Both the position numbers and the translations under genes were made by a program. The notes under the pieces are model-generated. The model was not told where the DNA came from, made no database searches, and saw only the letters and a program-made list of their open reading frames with translations. A DNA stretch of 6,344 bases from SAR86 cluster bacterium (GTDB lineage Bacteria > Pseudomonadota > Gammaproteobacteria > Pseudomonadales > Azotimanducaceae), in assembly GCA_013204195.1 (NCBI GenBank), contig JABMOJ010000511.1, forward strand, positions 1 to 6,344, in the 5' to 3' direction. Positions within the stretch are counted from its first letter, which is position 1. Each line of letters starts with the position of its first letter. Positions 5,630 through 6,344 of the stretch are shown here, piece by piece.

Positions 5630-5648
5630 TCGCACAGATATAACGCAA
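5620..5648 (-). promoter_or_regulatory. Candidate sigma70 promoter for the ligase-hydrolase operon
   Basis: Read on the minus strand: TTGCGT (5648-5643), a 17-bp spacer, then TAGACT (5625-5620). Both boxes are partial matches (3/6 and 4/6) but the spacing is ideal, and the transcript would start about 35 bp before the ligase ATG. The -10 overlaps a 10-bp direct repeat found also at the divergent promoter. Confidence 0.35.
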
Positions 5649-5729
5649 GAAAAGGTGTTTCTAAACGAATCGCAATTGGCCTATATTTGGCATTTTAGCC
5701 GAATATAACCCCGCCAACAGGCAGCTAGC

Positions 5730-5758
5730 TTGCACTGAAAAGCCAACGGTAATATAGT
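5730..5758 (+). promoter_or_regulatory. Candidate sigma70 promoter for the carotenoid-oxygenase-family gene
   Basis: TTGCAC (5730-5735) and TATAGT (5753-5758, five of six consensus bases) are separated by 17 bp. This would give a leader of about 60 bases before the ATG at 5827. Inverted arms agcttgc (5727-5733) and gcaagct (5772-5778) bracket the promoter, and the direct repeat agtctagtta lies just downstream of the -10. Confidence 0.4.
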
Positions 5759-5760
5759 TC

Positions 5761-5770
5761 AGTCTAGTTA
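5761..5770 (+). repeat. Direct repeat copy 2 (agtctagtta) in the divergent promoter region
   Basis: This is an exact copy of 5620-5629, placed just after the -10 of the rightward promoter, around the expected transcription start. The paired placement suggests, but does not prove, a shared regulator site. Confidence 0.45.
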
Positions 5771-5826
5771 AGCAAGCTTGATCGGGCAACGCTGCCGCGC
5801 TTACAGCTACCGCCAAGGATACCGCA

Positions 5827-6344
5827 ATGAGTGAAACCCCAAATACTGAAACTCGACGTCACGCCAGACAAACAAAGTTAGAGCTGCCACTGACCTTTCG
5901 CAACACCGAGCCTTACTCGCCGAGCGGGACGCCGCCAGAAGGCGCGCCAGACTGGATTTGGGAGGTTGATCATCCGTACTTACACGGCCTTTTTGCGCCC
6001 GTTGACACCGAATTAGCCGCTGACGATCTCGTTGTTGAGCAAGGCGCCATTCCAGCGGATTTGTACGGTATGTATGTTGTTAATGGCCCGTCACAACGAT
6101 TCAAACCAGCATCAAAATATCACTTCTACGATGGTGATGGCATGCTCAATGCCGTCCGGTTCAAGGATGGCAAAGCATCTTACGCATCTAAGTGGATTCG
6201 AACATTTGAATTTAACGAAGAAGACAAGGCCGGAAGGAGCATCTGGCCCGGCCTAACCGGCCCCTTTGATCAAAACTTGCCACATTCGCCGATAAAAGAT
6301 AATTCGAATACGGACGTCATCTTTTATGGCGGCAAACTAATCAG
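5827..6344 (+). CDS. Carotenoid cleavage / lignostilbene dioxygenase family protein, N-terminal 172 residues (runs off the window)
   Basis: This family of non-heme Fe(II) enzymes uses O2 to cleave a conjugated C=C bond of carotenoids, apocarotenoids or stilbenes into two carbonyl products. The diagnostic N-terminal blocks are visible: HPYLHGLFAPVDTE (49-62), then GAIPADLYGMYVVNGPSQRF (73-92), YHFYDGDGMLNAVRF (98-112), YASKWIRT (119-126) and NTDVIFYGGKLI (161-172). The reading frame is open to the last base; the four iron-binding histidines of the family come later and cannot be checked. Residues 1-45 are a hydrophilic extension with no signal peptide, so a cytosolic enzyme is likely. The start at 5827 is supported by aagga (5815-5819), 7 bases upstream. 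Its position divergent from the CoA ligase suggests it supplies the acid precursor, after oxidation of the aldehyde. Family assignment is firm; substrate is open. Confidence 0.88.
   Translation, partial: MSETPNTETRRHARQTKLELPLTFRNTEPYSPSGTPPEGAPDWIWEVDHPYLHGLFAPVDTELAADDLVVEQGAIPADLYGMYVVNGPSQRFKPASKYHFYDGDGMLNAVRFKDGKASYASKWIRTFEFNEEDKAGRSIWPGLTGPFDQNLPHSPIKDNSNTDVIFYGGKLI

Noticed and set aside
6032..6256. 74-aa plus-strand frame
   Set aside because: It is out of frame within the carotenoid-oxygenase-family gene, whose motifs run continuously through this stretch.

Overview
The window looks like a chromosomal segment of a free-living, probably marine or aquatic, gammaproteobacterium. This rests on recall rather than a search. 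The lines of evidence are a medium-chain dehydrogenase, an acyl-CoA ligase with an alpha/beta hydrolase, a carotenoid-oxygenase-family enzyme, and dispersed GGGGTCGG-type palindromic repeats of a kind I associate with gammaproteobacteria. No phage, transposase, rRNA, tRNA or CRISPR locus is visible.

Layout. Bases 1-96 are the 3' end of a zinc-type alcohol dehydrogenase / quinone reductase-like gene. Bases 100-261 hold a dense repeat cluster: a 28-bp unit twice in tandem, then a 21-bp unit four times in tandem in the opposite orientation, sharing a 17-bp core. Bases 410-1012 hold three very small membrane-protein genes (87, 61 and 32 aa) in one apparent operon. The 61/32-aa pair overlaps by four bases, and a 7-bp hairpin lies between the first two. 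Bases 1013-1680 have no convincing gene but several hairpins. Bases 1681-3129 encode a GC-rich 482-aa protein with a central Rossmann-like motif and no function I can assign; it is flanked by degenerate, inverted copies of the same repeat.

On the minus strand, 5578-3171 is a two-gene unit with a 4-base ATGA overlap. It encodes a 564-aa AMP-forming acyl/aryl-CoA ligase and then a 238-aa alpha/beta hydrolase, whose last codons lie inside a repeat copy. Divergent from it, across a 248-bp intergenic region, a carotenoid cleavage / lignostilbene dioxygenase-family gene starts at 5827 and runs off the window.

Working model (inference). The dioxygenase cleaves a conjugated double bond of an apocarotenoid, stilbenoid or similar substrate to aldehydes. 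After oxidation, the ligase activates the acid to a CoA thioester, and the hydrolase acts on an ester or thioester in the same route. A 10-bp direct repeat overlaps the predicted -10 of the ligase promoter and lies just downstream of the -10 of the dioxygenase promoter, so one regulator could control both directions. The three-gene small membrane-protein operon and the 482-aa Rossmann-like protein are the least explained parts.
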